A stretch of DNA of 64,000 nucleotides, taken from contig JACJZH010000007.1 of NCBI GenBank assembly GCA_020635695.1, positions 1 through 64,000 of the forward strand, in the 5' to 3' direction. Below are positions 18,254 to 27,388 of the stretch, piece after piece. Under the pieces are notes generated by a model. That model made no database searches and had not been told where the DNA came from. It was given only the letters and a program-made list of their open reading frames with translations. This DNA comes from Flavobacteriales bacterium. GTDB taxonomy: Bacteria > Bacteroidota > Bacteroidia > Flavobacteriales_F > PHOS-HE28. The translations under genes were made by a program, and so were the position numbers. How positions within the stretch are numbered: position 1 is the first letter of the stretch; each line of letters starts with the position of its first letter.

Positions 18254-19482
18254 TCAGTGCTCCACCTCCTCCCAGAGCATGATCTCGCTCTCGTTGTTCA
18301 CGCTGATCCTGGGATCCCGTCATAGACGGTGATCTTCCCGGTCACGCACACCTTTCGGTCCTGCAGGTAGGTCTCGGGGTCGTAACTGAAGTTGGGCCCG
18401 TTATGGTCCCACACGGTCACGTAGAAGTCCTGGTGCGGGTGCATGCGGTCCATGTTCAGGTACAGGGCATTGGCCTTGGCGGTACGCCGTGTGCTCACCA
18501 CCGTGCCGCAGATGGTGGCCACGTTGCCGATGTGGTGCTTCGCCTGCACGGTGTTGAACATGCCACGTGGCAGGGGCGGGGGGATCGGCTCCATTTCCCC
18601 GAAGAAGGGGTCGCCCTCGTGGTACCAGACCTTCGGGTCGCGCTGGGCCTCGATCCGGTCCTCCACGGCATCATCCACGGCGGCGAAGAAGTCGATGCCG
18701 GTGAGCCGTTCCACGCTGTCGATCGGTACCGCGTAGCTGATCACGGGGTGATCGTTGAGGCCGTTCTCCATGAGGAACGCGATGCCCTTGGGTTCGGGCC
18801 CGTCCAGATCGGCCAGCACTTTGAAGAAGCGCGTGGGGATCCTGACCTGGTGGGTGGCCTTCGGGGTCTCCAGCACGGGAAGCCCATCCTCCAGCACGGG
18901 GCCGGTGACGATGTAGACCCGCCCACCGCCATACCGCACGGTCCGCCGCACCCAGTCCTCCAGTTCGGCCCAGGCACCCCGGTTCAATTCGGGCTTCTGC
19001 GGGCTGATGTTCGAATAGTAGTAGGTGGCGGTCATCGCGTCCCGGCTCCAACGCAGGTCCGCGCTCGGCACCAGGTGCCCGCGGTCATACCCGCTGAACC
19101 AGTAGTCATCGAAGTAGTTGCCGTTGGCGGGGACCAGGGGGTCGTTCAGGAAGGTGTCCACGCGGGCCAGGTTGCCGGTCACCACATCGGGGGTCACCAA
19201 ATGCGCGGTCCACTTGGGCTGGCGGTGCTCCGGGCTGTATACCAGTACGTGACCGGGATGCTCGGTGACGGTCTCTCCGGCTTCCAATGCAGGCAGTCCG
19301 TTCTCCTTCAGGTCCTTCCGGATGATCGCGAGCTTGGCCGCTTCGATGGGGGCCAGCAGCGCCTCGCGTTCAGCGTCGAGTTCCTTCAGCTGCTGCTCCA
19401 GTTCCAGGAGTTGCTGTTCAGGTCCCTGGGAAAGGGCCGACAGGGACAGCGAGAGGAGGATCCAAAGGACGAAGGGGCGCAT
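18254..19482 (-). CDS. Secreted DNA/RNA non-specific endonuclease with C-terminal OB-fold-like domain (frameshift near the end)
   Basis: The protein has a signal peptide (MRPFVLWILLSLSLSALSQG), a short coiled coil (about 21-60) and a NUC1/EndoG-type nuclease with the catalytic DRGH at residues 133-136, supported by NYYFDDYWF-like and YYYSNISPQ elements. A final 90-residue domain (NTVQAKHHIGNVATICGTV through VCVTGKITVYDGIP) looks like an OB fold. The frame breaks in the CC at about 18311. Adding one base continues the chain as RISVNNESEIMLWEEVEH and ends at 18254, a natural OB-fold finish. The product is probably an exported nuclease for DNA scavenging or defence. The start follows a promoter box by only 4 bases. 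Confidence 0.85.
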
Positions 19483-19486
19483 GCTC

Positions 19487-19494
19487 CAAAAGTA
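19487..19494 (-). promoter_or_regulatory. -7 promoter box TACTTTTG before the endonuclease gene
   Basis: On the minus strand TACTTTTG matches TAnnTTTG and ends 4 bases before the ATG at 19482. Transcription would begin at about the first base of the start codon. Confidence 0.55.
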
Positions 19495-19505
19495 GACCGG
19501 AGGCC

Positions 19506-20582
19506 TCATTGGCCGAGCAGCTCCTCCAGGTCGTTGAGCGCTTCCTCCAACATGGGGTGTCCATCGGCCTTGGCTTCCCCCGAAGCTTGATCGCGAAGTC
19601 GTTCCCAGGCGTCCATGACATCCAGTTCGTGCTGGTCCTGCACCAGGAAGCGTCCGGTACCGCGATGCAGGTGGCCGAGGTATTCCTGCTCCGCCTGGCC
19701 GGGTGTGGGGACCAGCAGCGCTGTACGGCCGATCGTCGCCAGGTCCATGAGCGTGGTATATCCGGTGCGCGACACGATCATGCGGGCGCTCCTCATGGCC
19801 GTCTCCAATTCCCTGGCAGGCAGGTGCGGAACGCGCTGCACGCCGCCGCGATCTCCGGCCCTCGCAGTTCCAGGTCTTCCGCGAACGAGCAGGTGCCTGC
19901 CCGGGATGGTGGCCAACTGCTGTTCCAGGGCATCCTCGAACAGGCTGCGCTGCGGTTCGGGCCCGCTGACCACGGCCACGATGTCCCATTGCCGTTCAGG
20001 CGGAGGACCCGTGCTGGAGAACCGGCTCACCGTGCCGATGAAGCGCGCGTTCGCCGGCAGTTCGTCGTGATGCGCGAGTTCGCCCGAAAGTCCAGGCGCC
20101 ATGGGTTCGTCCATCACCCAGCAGCGGTGGAAACGCGCGATGTGGCGCAGGTTCAGCTTCCGCAGCGCAGGCTGCGCGATCGGCGTGAAGGGAAAGACCT
20201 GATGGGTGATCAGCACGCTGGGCAGGTCCGGTGAACGCACCCCGAAACGCTGGTCGCTCACGACGCCGTCGAGCTTCAGTTCACCCCTCAGCCGGTCGAA
20301 CAGCGCCTGCTCGGCCTGCACCGATCGCAGCATGGCCGGGAACTGCCGCAGCATGCTCCACAGCTGCGACCGCGACCGGGAGTATCGGATGTGCGCGCCG
20401 GGAATGCGAACGTGTTCCAGGTCGGGGAATTCGCCCCGCAGCAGTTCCAACGGGCCGCCATCCGCTCCGAGCACGACGTGTGCTCCCCGGGCCTGCAAGG
20501 CCTGAACGATGGGCACACAACGAGTGGCGTGGCCCAGGCCCCAGTCCAACGGGGCCACCAGGATGCGCTTGCCGTTCAGCAT
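19506..20582 (-). CDS. MurG/MGT-like glycosyltransferase (GT-B fold)
   Basis: A 358-residue GT-B protein. The N-terminal domain opens with KRILVAPLDWGLGHATRCVPIVQAL, where GLGHATR is the typical loop of MurG-like and UDP-GlcNAc-type enzymes. The C-terminal domain has VVSGPEPQRSLFEDAL, then MIVSRTGYTTLMDLATIGRTALLVPTPGQAEQEYLG, which is the nucleotide-sugar site. Bacteroidota homologues are usually annotated as generic glycosyltransferases; donor and acceptor are unknown. The frame is intact. The gene is divergent from trmB and lies 24 bases upstream of the endonuclease on the same strand. Confidence 0.82.
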   Translation of the reverse strand: MLNGKRILVAPLDWGLGHATRCVPIVQALQARGAHVVLGADGGPLELLRGEFPDLEHVRIPGAHIRYSRSRSQLWSMLRQFPAMLRSVQAEQALFDRLRGELKLDGVVSDQRFGVRSPDLPSVLITHQVFPFTPIAQPALRKLNLRHIARFHRCWVMDEPMAPGLSGELAHHDELPANARFIGTVSRFSSTGPPPERQWDIVAVVSGPEPQRSLFEDALEQQLATIPGRHLLVRGRPGTARAGDRGGVQRVPHLPARELETAMRSARMIVSRTGYTTLMDLATIGRTALLVPTPGQAEQEYLGHLHRGTGRFLVQDQHELDVMDAWERLRDQASGEAKADGHPMLEEALNDLEELLGQ

Positions 20583-20674
20583 CGGATACCGGGCGGTGAA
20601 GGTGCCGCCACCCGCGTGAAGCCAATGTTACGTCCATGCAAGTTCATGTGCCGTTGTCCACGATCGCCTGCCCC

Positions 20675-20682
20675 TATTTTCG
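20675..20682 (+). promoter_or_regulatory. -7-like promoter box TATTTTCG before trmB
   Basis: A TAnnTTCG variant box 17 bases before the trmB ATG at 20700. Confidence 0.45.
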
Positions 20683-20699
20683 CGGACCCTTCCACCGGC

Positions 20700-21380
20700 A
20701 TGGGCAAGAACAAACAGTTCCGCTTCGCGGAGAACCGCACGTTCCAACACGTGGTGCAGCCCACGTTCGCGGAGCTGATGGAGGGCCGCTTCCCGCTGCG
20801 TGGCCGGTGGAACAGCGACTTCTTCCAGCGGGATGCTCCCCTGGTGCTGGAGCTGGGTTGTGGCAAGGGCGAGTACACCATCGGGCTCTCGCGCCTGGAG
20901 CCGCAGCACAATCACCTGGGGGTCGACATCAAGGGCGCACGCATCTGGCGGGGTGCCCGTACGGTGAAGGAGGAGGGGCTTGCCCATACCGGCTTCCTGC
21001 GCACGCACGTGGACCACCTGACCAAGGCCTTCGCGCCGGGCGAGGTGGATGCCATCTGGCTCACCTTCAGCGATCCGCAGCTGGGCAAACCGCGCAAGCG
21101 CCTCACCAGTCCGCTTTTCCTGGACCGCTACCGCGAGGTGTTGAAGCCCGGAGGCCTGGTGCACCTGAAGACGGACAGTCCGGTGCTTTACGAATACACC
21201 TTGGAACAGATCGCCGAGCAGGGACTGCCTCTGCTGGAGCACAGTGACAACGTGTACGCCGACCTCGTGCATCGCGTGGGTCCCGGGGAGCAGGCCATCC
21301 TGAACATCCGCACCTTCTATGAGCGCATGTGGCTGCTTGAGGGCAGGATCATCCACTACGTGCGTTTCGCGATCTCCTGA
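20700..21380 (+). CDS. trmB: tRNA (guanine-N7-)-methyltransferase
   Basis: A 226-residue SAM-dependent methyltransferase that makes m7G46 in tRNA. Motif I is LVLELGCGKGEYTIGL, followed by LGVDIKGARIWRGA. The diagnostic catalytic segment DAIWLTFSDPQLGKPRKRL corresponds to the usual FPDPW-like motif. Next come LTSPLFLDRY and the substrate-binding HLKTDSP. The N-terminus MGKNKQFRFAEN is typical of Bacteroidota TrmB. The ATG at 20700 is supported by a promoter box 17 bases upstream. The next gene starts three bases after the stop, so the two are likely co-transcribed. Confidence 0.93.
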   Translation: MGKNKQFRFAENRTFQHVVQPTFAELMEGRFPLRGRWNSDFFQRDAPLVLELGCGKGEYTIGLSRLEPQHNHLGVDIKGARIWRGARTVKEEGLAHTGFLRTHVDHLTKAFAPGEVDAIWLTFSDPQLGKPRKRLTSPLFLDRYREVLKPGGLVHLKTDSPVLYEYTLEQIAEQGLPLLEHSDNVYADLVHRVGPGEQAILNIRTFYERMWLLEGRIIHYVRFAIS

Positions 21381-21383
21381 ACC

Positions 21384-21746
21384 ATGGCCAAGCAGGTGAT
21401 CGCTGGGGCGGTGCAGGAGCGCGACTTCTTTGCCGATGTGATGGACGTGGTGCGCCGCATCCCACGGGGCCGCGTGACCAGCTATGGCGCGATCGCCCGC
21501 TGCCTGGGAGCAGCGCGCAGCAGCCGGATCGTGGGTTACTGCATGAACAACAGCCACACGGTGGATCCACCCGTTCCCGCTCATCGTGTGGTGAACCGCA
21601 ATGGCGTCCTTACCGGGAAGCACCACTTTGCCACGCCCGATCGCATGCAGGAATTGCTCCAGGCCGAAGGCATCACCGTGCAGGATGACCGGGTGGTGGA
21701 GTTCGCAGAGCGCTTCTGGGACCCGGCCGTGGAGCTCGGCCTGTGA
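21384..21746 (+). CDS. Alkyltransferase-like protein (MGMT family lacking the catalytic Cys)
   Basis: A 120-residue DNA-binding domain of the O6-alkylguanine alkyltransferase family. The helix-turn-helix/Arg-finger part is GRVTSYGAIARCLGAARSSRIVGYCMNN. The active-site motif PCHRV is PAHRV here: Ala66 replaces the alkyl-accepting Cys. This is the hallmark of alkyltransferase-like (ATL) proteins, which bind O6-alkylguanine and hand it to nucleotide excision repair rather than repair it themselves. It follows trmB by three bases. The short length without the N-terminal MGMT domain also fits ATL. Classified by family knowledge; binding is not shown. Confidence 0.85.
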   Translation: MAKQVIAGAVQERDFFADVMDVVRRIPRGRVTSYGAIARCLGAARSSRIVGYCMNNSHTVDPPVPAHRVVNRNGVLTGKHHFATPDRMQELLQAEGITVQDDRVVEFAERFWDPAVELGL

Positions 21747-21776
21747 ACGATCATTGACCGCGAAGGTCATCGGGGG

Positions 21777-21784
21777 TACCTTCG
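21777..21784 (+). promoter_or_regulatory. -7-like promoter box TACCTTCG
   Basis: A TAnnTTCG variant box 4 bases before the ATG at 21789. Confidence 0.45.
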
Positions 21785-21788
21785 GACC

Positions 21789-22217
21789 ATGGACGCGATC
21801 AGGCAGGACACCATCATCATCCGCGATGATGCCGATGCCTTGGTGCTGGTGGACCCCCGCAGTGGCAGGCTTACGCTCCGTTGGCGGTGGGCCGTACCGG
21901 GCGAGACCTACCGAAGCGTGTTGCTCGAGGTCGCCGAGGCCATCTCGAAGCACGAACTCGTCTCCTGGATGAGCGATTCCCGGCAGATGGGCGCCATCCT
22001 GCATGCGGACACCGAGTGGACGATGGACGAGCTGACCCCGCGGTTGAAGGGCACATCGCTGAAACGAGTGGCGGTGCTGAACAGCTCGGACTTCATCCAT
22101 CAGATGGCCGCCGGACGCATGGCGGCCGAGGCGGACCCCTCCGTGCCCTACGATGTGCTCTTCTTCGATGCCGCCGATGAGGCCGAACGCTGGCTGAAGG
22201 AGGTGGAGCGCTCGTGA
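21789..22217 (+). CDS. Hypothetical protein, STAS/SpoIIAA-like
   Basis: A 142-residue cytoplasmic protein with no signal peptide. Alternating strands and helices (DALVLVDPRSGRLTLRW, then HELVSWMSDSRQMGAI, then KRVAVLNSSDF, then VLFFDAADEAERWLKEV) resemble the STAS/SEC14-like proteins common in Bacteroidota, where a conserved W-x-x-D-x-R-x-M stretch precedes the second half. No catalytic motif is visible, so a regulatory or scaffold role is only a guess. It has its own promoter box and ends 39 bases before mrp. Confidence 0.65.
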   Translation: MDAIRQDTIIIRDDADALVLVDPRSGRLTLRWRWAVPGETYRSVLLEVAEAISKHELVSWMSDSRQMGAILHADTEWTMDELTPRLKGTSLKRVAVLNSSDFIHQMAAGRMAAEADPSVPYDVLFFDAADEAERWLKEVERS

Positions 22218-22239
22218 ACGTCCCGCCCTGGTGGGACGT

Positions 22240-22247
22240 TAGCTTTG
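22240..22247 (+). promoter_or_regulatory. -7 promoter box TAGCTTTG before mrp/apbC
   Basis: A TAnnTTTG box 9 bases before the ATG at 22257. It favours that start over the TTG inside the box itself. Confidence 0.55.
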
Positions 22248-22256
22248 CAGCACGCC

Positions 22257-23321
22257 ATGGCCATCACGCACGACGCCGTACGCGAGGTGCTCTCCCGCAT
22301 CCTCGAACCCGACCTCAAGAAGGACATCATCACCCTCGACCTGGTCCGGACGATCAAGGTCGAAGGCAACACCATCAGCGTGGAGGTGGAGGTGAGCAAC
22401 CCCGCCATGCACAGCCGCAAGCGCATGGAGGAGGCCGTCACCTTCCAGCTGCGGCAGGCCTTCGGGAAGGAGGTCGGGGTGTTCGTGAACGTGTCGGCGC
22501 TTAGCGGTGAACGCGGCAACCTGCGCAAGGTGCTGCCCGGGGTGAAGCACATCGTGGCCGTGGCCAGTGGCAAGGGTGGTGTGGGCAAGAGCACCGTCAC
22601 GGCCAACCTGGCCGCCGGCCTGGCACGGGAAGGCCTGCGGGTCGGTCTGGTCGATGCCGACATCCACGGGCCCAGCATGCCCATGATGTTCGATGTGCTG
22701 CAGGAAAAGCCGCGCACCCTGGAGAAGGACGGCAAACACTGGATCGTGCCGGTGGAAAGCCATGGTGTGAAGCTGCTCAGCATCGGATTCTTCGCGGCGC
22801 CCGATCAGGCCGTCGCCTGGCGTGGGCCCATGGCCAGCAAGGCGTTGGAGCAGCTCTTCAAGGATGCCGACTGGGGTGAATTGGACGTACTGCTCGTGGA
22901 CCTTCCGCCGGGCACCGGTGACATCCACCTCTCCCTGGTGCAGGCCGTGCCGCTCACCGGCGCCATCATCGTGAGCACGCCGCAGCCCGTGGCCCTGGCC
23001 GATGCGCGCAAGGGCGTGGGCCTCTTCCGCCTGCCCAGCGTGAACGTGCCCGTGCTCGGCATCGTGGAGAACATGGCCTGGTTCACCCCGGAGGAACTGC
23101 CGGAGAACCGCTACTACATCTTCGGGCATGGCGGTGCCCGGGCCCTGGCGGACGAGTTGAAGGTGCCCTTCCTCGCCGAGGTGCCGCTGGTGCAGAGCAT
23201 CCGGGAAGCGGGCGATGCAGGTCGCCCCGCGGTGCTCCAGGGCGACACCCCCGCAGGCCGCGCGTTCGCCGACCTTTGCCGGGCGGTGGCCGAACGCCTG
23301 GAGCAACCCGTCACCGCCTGA
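22257..23321 (+). CDS. apbC: Mrp/ApbC iron-sulfur carrier P-loop ATPase
   Basis: A 354-residue Mrp/NBP35-family protein that carries and delivers Fe-S clusters. The N-terminal 75 residues are a DUF59/FeS-assembly domain (VLSRILEPDLKKDIITLDLV). The deviant Walker A is ASGKGGVGKST near residue 105, Walker B/switch is LVDADIHGPSMP, and the signature DLPPGTGDIHLSL is complete. Many homologues have CPxC in the loop after ENM; here the sequence is ENMAWFTPEELPENRYY, as in other Bacteroidota, so the usual cluster ligands are absent at that site. The NifU-domain gene follows three bases after the stop, which supports a role in Fe-S maturation, possibly for the downstream ferredoxin-dependent enzyme. 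Confidence 0.92.
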   Translation: MAITHDAVREVLSRILEPDLKKDIITLDLVRTIKVEGNTISVEVEVSNPAMHSRKRMEEAVTFQLRQAFGKEVGVFVNVSALSGERGNLRKVLPGVKHIVAVASGKGGVGKSTVTANLAAGLAREGLRVGLVDADIHGPSMPMMFDVLQEKPRTLEKDGKHWIVPVESHGVKLLSIGFFAAPDQAVAWRGPMASKALEQLFKDADWGELDVLLVDLPPGTGDIHLSLVQAVPLTGAIIVSTPQPVALADARKGVGLFRLPSVNVPVLGIVENMAWFTPEELPENRYYIFGHGGARALADELKVPFLAEVPLVQSIREAGDAGRPAVLQGDTPAGRAFADLCRAVAERLEQPVTA

Positions 23322-23324
23322 GCC

Positions 23325-23591
23325 ATGCTGAACGCACGCGACATCCGTACCGCTGGCGAGCGCATCGAGCAGGCGCTCACCGAACTGCGTCCCTTCCTGG
23401 AGGCCGATGGTGGCGACATCACCCTGGAGGAGGTGACCCCTGAAGGTGTGGCCCGCGTGCGCCTGCATGGGGCCTGCCGCACCTGCACCATGAGCGCCAT
23501 GACCCTGAAGGCCGGGGTGGAAGATGCCATTCGCCGCGTGGCGCCCGCCGTGCAGCGTGTGGAGGCCATCGCCCCGAAGGAGCCCGCCTGA
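23325..23591 (+). CDS. NifU C-terminal domain Fe-S scaffold protein
   Basis: An 88-residue stand-alone NifU-like domain. The family core LRPFLEADGGDITLEEV is followed by the cluster-binding Cys pair in GACRTCTMSAMTLKAGVE (CxxC). Such proteins accept and transfer Fe-S clusters in the cytoplasm. The gene is directly behind mrp/apbC with a 3-base gap, forming a small Fe-S assembly operon, and precedes the 2-oxoacid:ferredoxin oxidoreductase genes. Confidence 0.92.
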   Translation: MLNARDIRTAGERIEQALTELRPFLEADGGDITLEEVTPEGVARVRLHGACRTCTMSAMTLKAGVEDAIRRVAPAVQRVEAIAPKEPA

Positions 23592-23673
23592 GCATCCCCG
23601 ACGAACCTTGTCCTCCGCCGGATGTTCCTTCGGGAACACCTGACGCCCGTCAGACCCCGGACTCCTGCCGCCG

Positions 23674-23681
23674 TACCTTTG
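23674..23681 (+). promoter_or_regulatory. -7 promoter box TACCTTTG before korA
   Basis: A TAnnTTTG box 12 bases before the ATG at 23694. Confidence 0.55.
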
Positions 23682-23693
23682 CAGGGCTTTTCC

Positions 23694-25570
23694 ATGGACA
23701 CCCCCACCCGGACCCGCACCATCGAGCAACGGAAGAACGTCGTGATCCTCTTCGCCGGTGATTCCGGTGATGGGATCCAGCTCACCGGCAGCCAGTTCAC
23801 CGACACGAACGCGCTGTTCGGCAACGACGTCAGCACCTTCCCCAATTTTCCCGCCGAGATCCGCGCACCCCAGGGCACCCTGGCCGGCGTGAGCGGCTAC
23901 CAGCTGCACTTCGGCAGCGTGGAGGTGTTCACCCCGGGCGACCAGTGCGACACGCTGGTGGTGATGAACGCCGCGGCGCTCAAGGCCAACCTGTCCAAGC
24001 TGAAGAAGGGCGGCATCATCATCGCCAACCGCGATGGATTCGATGCGAAGAACCTCCGGCTGGCCGGCTATCCGGACGACGCCCGACCGCTTGGAGGACG
24101 GGTCCCTGGCCAACTACACCGTGCACGCCATCGACGTCACCAAGATGACGCGGGCATCGCTGGAGGGCACCACGCTCGGCACCAAGGAGAAGGACCGGTG
24201 CAAGAACATGTTCGTGCTGGGCTTCATCAACTGGATGTACGACCGGGGGCTGGAGCCCACGGAGCGCTTCCTGGAGCAGAAGTTCGGCCGCAAGCCGGAG
24301 ATCCTGGAGGCCAACCGCCTGGCGCTGAAGGCGGGCTTCGACTTCGGCGACACCAGCGAGACCTTCACCACGCGCTTCGAGGTGAAGCCCGCCCCGCTGC
24401 CCAAGGGCACGTACCGCGCCATCAACGGGAACCAGGGCATCGCGCTGGGCCTGGTGGCGGCCGCGCAGCAGGCGGGGCTCGACCTCTTCTACGGCAGCTA
24501 CCCGATCACCCCGGCCAGCGACATCCTGCATGAGCTGGCCAAGCACAAGCGGTTCGGGGTGAAGACCTTCCAGGCGGAGGACGAGATCGCCGCCATCTGC
24601 TCCGCCATCGGGGCCAGCTACGGCGGTGCCTTGGGCGTCACCGCGAGCTCCGGTCCGGGCATCGCGCTCAAGACCGAGGCCCTCGGCCTGGCCATGATGC
24701 TGGAGCTTCCGCTGGTGGTGGTGAACGTGCAGCGCGGCGGGCCCAGCACCGGCCTGCCCACCAAGACCGAGCAGGCCGACCTCTGGCAGGCCATCCACGG
24801 CCGCAATGGCGAGGCGCCGATCCCGGTGATCGCCGCCAGCACACCGGTGGATTGTTTCGAGATGGCCTTTGAGGCCGCCAGGCTGGCCATCGAGCACATG
24901 ACGCCGGTGATGTTGCTCAGCGATGGCTTCATCGCCAACGGCTCGGAACCCTGGCGTTTTCCGCAGGCCAAGGACCTGGCACCGATCGTACCGCCCTTCG
25001 CCAGGCCGGTGGGAGAGGATGGTGTGGCGGCGGAGCAGTTCCTGCCCTATGTGCGCGACGAGCGCGGCGTGCGCCCCTGGGCCGTGCCGGGCATGAAGGG
25101 CTTGCAGCACCGCATCGGCGGGCTGGAGAAGGAGGACCGCACCGGCAACGTGAGCTACGACCCGGTGAACCACGAGAAGATGGTCCGGTTGCGCGCCGAC
25201 AAGGTGGCCCGGATCGCCGATACTTTCCGCCCCATCCGACTGGACAGCGGTCCCGATGAAGGCGACTTGCTGATCGTGGGCTGGGGTTCCACCTACGGGG
25301 CGCTGCGCACCGCATCCCTCGCCCTGCAGGAGGAAGGCCACCTGGTGGCTCACGTGCACCTGCGGCACATGTTCCCCTTCAATCCGGGTCTCGGGAGCGC
25401 TGATGCAGCGCTACCGCAAGGTGCTCGTGCCGGAGATGAACAGCGGTCAGCTGCGCCAGCTCATCCGCTCGGAGTTCCTCATTGATGCGCGCGGCTTCAA
25501 CAAGGTGCAGGGCCTGCCCTTCATGGCCGAGGAGGTCCGGGCGGCCGCGCTCCAATTCCTGAACGAATGA
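23694..25570 (+). CDS. korA: 2-oxoacid:ferredoxin oxidoreductase, fused gamma-alpha subunit (two frameshifts)
   Basis: The gamma and alpha domains of a 2-oxoglutarate-type ferredoxin oxidoreductase in one chain of about 625 residues. The gamma domain (first 190 residues) has VVILFAGDSGDGIQLTGSQF; the alpha domain starts near GNQGIALGLVAAAQQAG and contains YPITPASDILHELAK and VTASSGPGIALKTEALG. The frame breaks at the C run 24082-24084 (one base short; the chain should continue DDAPDRLEDGS) and near 25390-25398, after which it resumes as ALMQRYRKVLVPEMN and ends NE at 25570. Both breaks look like sequencing indels. The stop overlaps the beta-subunit start (ATGA). Role: CoA- and ferredoxin-linked 2-oxoacid oxidation in central metabolism. 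Confidence 0.88.
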
Positions 25571-26599
25571 GCACCACCAACGGCACCGCACCCGCCGCAC
25601 GGATCGACTACGCCAGCGACCAGGAGGTGCGCTGGTGCCCCGGTTGCGGCGACTACTCCATCCTGAAGCAGGTCGAGACCATCCTCAAGGAGCAGGGCCG
25701 GCCCAAGGAGGAGCTCGTCTTCATCAGCGGCATCGGCTGCAGCTCGCGCTTCCCGTACTACCTGGACACCTACGGCATGCACGGGATCCACGGCCGTGCC
25801 CCCGCCATCGTGAGCGGCCTGCGCAGCGTGCGCCCCGAGCTGAGCGTATGGATGATCACCGGCGACGGCGACTCGCTGAGCATCGGCGGCAACCACCTGA
25901 TCCACCTGCTGCGGCGCAACGTGGACGTGAACATCCTGCTCTTCAACAACGAGATCTACGGCCTCACCAAGGGCCAGTACTCGCCCACCAGTCCCGAGGG
26001 GGCGGTCACGCGCAGCACGCCCATGGGCAGCACGGACCATCCCTTCAACCCGATGGCCCTGTGCAAGGGCGCCGGATGGCACTTTCCTGGCACGCGCCAT
26101 GGACCGCGATCCCAAGCAGCTGCGCGAGGTGCTCACCCGCGCCGATGCCCACCGCGGCGCCAGCCTGGTGGAGGTCTACCAGAACTGCAACGTGTTCAAC
26201 GACGGGGCCTTCGAAGTCTTCACCGACAAGGCCTCCAAGCCCTTCCACACCATCTTCGTGGAGCACGGGAAGCCGCTCGTCTTCGCCAACGGCACCAAGG
26301 GCATCCGGCTGGACTGCATGCGTCCCATGGTGGTGGACCTGGAGGGTGGTGAATGGACCGCGGACGACTGTTGGGTGCACGACGAGCGCGACCCCTACAA
26401 GGCCTCCATCCTCGTGCGCCTGTTCGAGGACCCGACCGAGGAGGGCGCCATGCCGCGGCCCTTCGGCGTGTTCTATCAAGCGGACCGCCCCACCCACGAG
26501 GAGAAGCTGAACGCCCAGGTGCAGCGCGCCCGCGAGAAGCAGGGCGCCGGCGACCTCGACGAGTTGCTCCGAGGCCAGCACGTGTGGACGATCGGTTGA
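25567..26599 (+). CDS. korB: 2-oxoacid:ferredoxin oxidoreductase, beta subunit (one frameshift)
   Basis: The thiamine-pyrophosphate-binding beta subunit partner of the upstream chain. The N-terminus has the Cys motif WCPGCGDYSIL and SGIGCSSRFPYYLDTYGMHGIHGR. The TPP/Mg site is MITGDGDSLSIGGNH followed by NNEIYGLTKGQYSPTS. The frame breaks at GG 26074-26075; removing one G gives CKGADGTFLARAMDRDPKQL, a normal continuation. The C-terminal part is intact to WTIG. The length of about 343 residues is typical. The ATGA overlap with korA indicates translational coupling. Confidence 0.9.
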
Positions 26600-26606
26600 A
26601 ACTGGG

Positions 26607-26627
26607 CCACCGGCTTCAAGCCGGTGG
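26607..26627. repeat. REP-type palindrome 5' of the transposase gene
   Basis: A near-perfect inverted repeat with 10-base arms CCACCGGCTT / AAGCCGGTGG around a single central C. It lies 64 bases upstream of the transposase ATG and shares its CACCGGCT...GCCGGTG core with the two downstream elements. Confidence 0.8.
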
Positions 26628-26690
26628 TAATAGCTTGGCAGGGTCTCGAATGCCCCTTGGTCTCCTGTCGTTCGACCAGTTCAGGCCTGC

Positions 26691-27323
26691 ATGAACAGCG
26701 ACGGTCACGTTCTCGAGGACCCATTCTTGGATCCGGACCTGGAGGTCTTGCATACGCGGAGGAACCTCCCACATTGGAACCAGCAGGGAAAGCTCTACTT
26801 CGTCACATGGCGCCTGGCGGACAGCCTTCCCAAGGAAGCGCTGGCCCGGCTCGAGAGCGACAGGAAGGCCTGGCTGCGTCAACATGGTGACATACCGCTG
26901 TCAGCCATGGAGCCCTTGGTGAAGCAGGAGTGGTACCGCCTGTTCCACCATCGCGTGCAGACCTGGCTCGATGCCGGTCACGGATCGTGCGTTCTGCGTC
27001 GCGCGGAAGTGTGCCGTATCCTGTGCGACGCCCTGCACCATTTCCATGGCGAACGCTACCACCTGGGCAGTTTCGCGATCGCCGGGAACCATGTGCACGT
27101 GCTTGTTGCGCCCCATGCCGGGATCGAGCTCTCTCGCGTGGTCCATAGCTGGAAGTCCTTCACATCCAATGCCATCAACAATACGCTGGGGCGTTCCGGA
27201 CGTCTGTGGATGGACGAGTACTTCGACCGTATCCTGCGGAACCAACTACACCTGGAACGGGTGGAGGACTACATCGCTGCGCATGTGGAGCAGGGGGCTT
27301 ATGTGGAGCGGAGGATGAGTTGA
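26691..27323 (+). CDS. REP-associated tyrosine transposase (RAYT, Y1/HUH family)
   Basis: A 210-residue single-strand transposase related to IS200/IS605 TnpA. It has the family N-terminus RRNLPHWNQQGKLYFVTWRL, the HUH metal motif in IAGNHVHVLVAP (residues near 134 and 136), and a C-terminal helix with the candidate nucleophile Tyr in VEDYIAAHVEQ (near residue 193). These are the hallmarks of RAYTs, which bind and cleave REP hairpins. Three hairpins with a shared core flank the gene, one upstream and two downstream. No terminal repeats or target duplication of an ordinary IS are seen, so it is probably a domesticated, REP-mobilising gene. The frame is intact, unlike several neighbours. Confidence 0.9.
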   Translation: MNSDGHVLEDPFLDPDLEVLHTRRNLPHWNQQGKLYFVTWRLADSLPKEALARLESDRKAWLRQHGDIPLSAMEPLVKQEWYRLFHHRVQTWLDAGHGSCVLRRAEVCRILCDALHHFHGERYHLGSFAIAGNHVHVLVAPHAGIELSRVVHSWKSFTSNAINNTLGRSGRLWMDEYFDRILRNQLHLERVEDYIAAHVEQGAYVERRMS

Positions 27324-27326
27324 GCG

Positions 27327-27388
27327 CACCGGCTGGGTGCCGGTGGTCGAGGTCAGCTCACCGGCTGGAAGCCGGTGGCCCAGGTCAG
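27327..27388. repeat. Two direct copies of a REP hairpin unit, 3' of the transposase gene
   Basis: Two 30-base units with a 32-base period. Each has CACCGGC/GCCGGTG arms (first hairpin 27327-27345, second 27359-27377) and ends in AGGTCAG. The second copy runs into the 3' end of nadE: the TCA at 27385-27387 is the complement of the nadE stop codon. Confidence 0.75.

Noticed and set aside
26691..27323. Ordinary IS200/IS605 insertion sequence
   Set aside because: No tnpB, no subterminal IS hairpins and no duplicated target were found; the flanking hairpins fit REP elements.
27327..27388. CRISPR array
   Set aside because: Only two palindromic units with a 2-base gap and a transposase beside them; this fits REP elements, not CRISPR.
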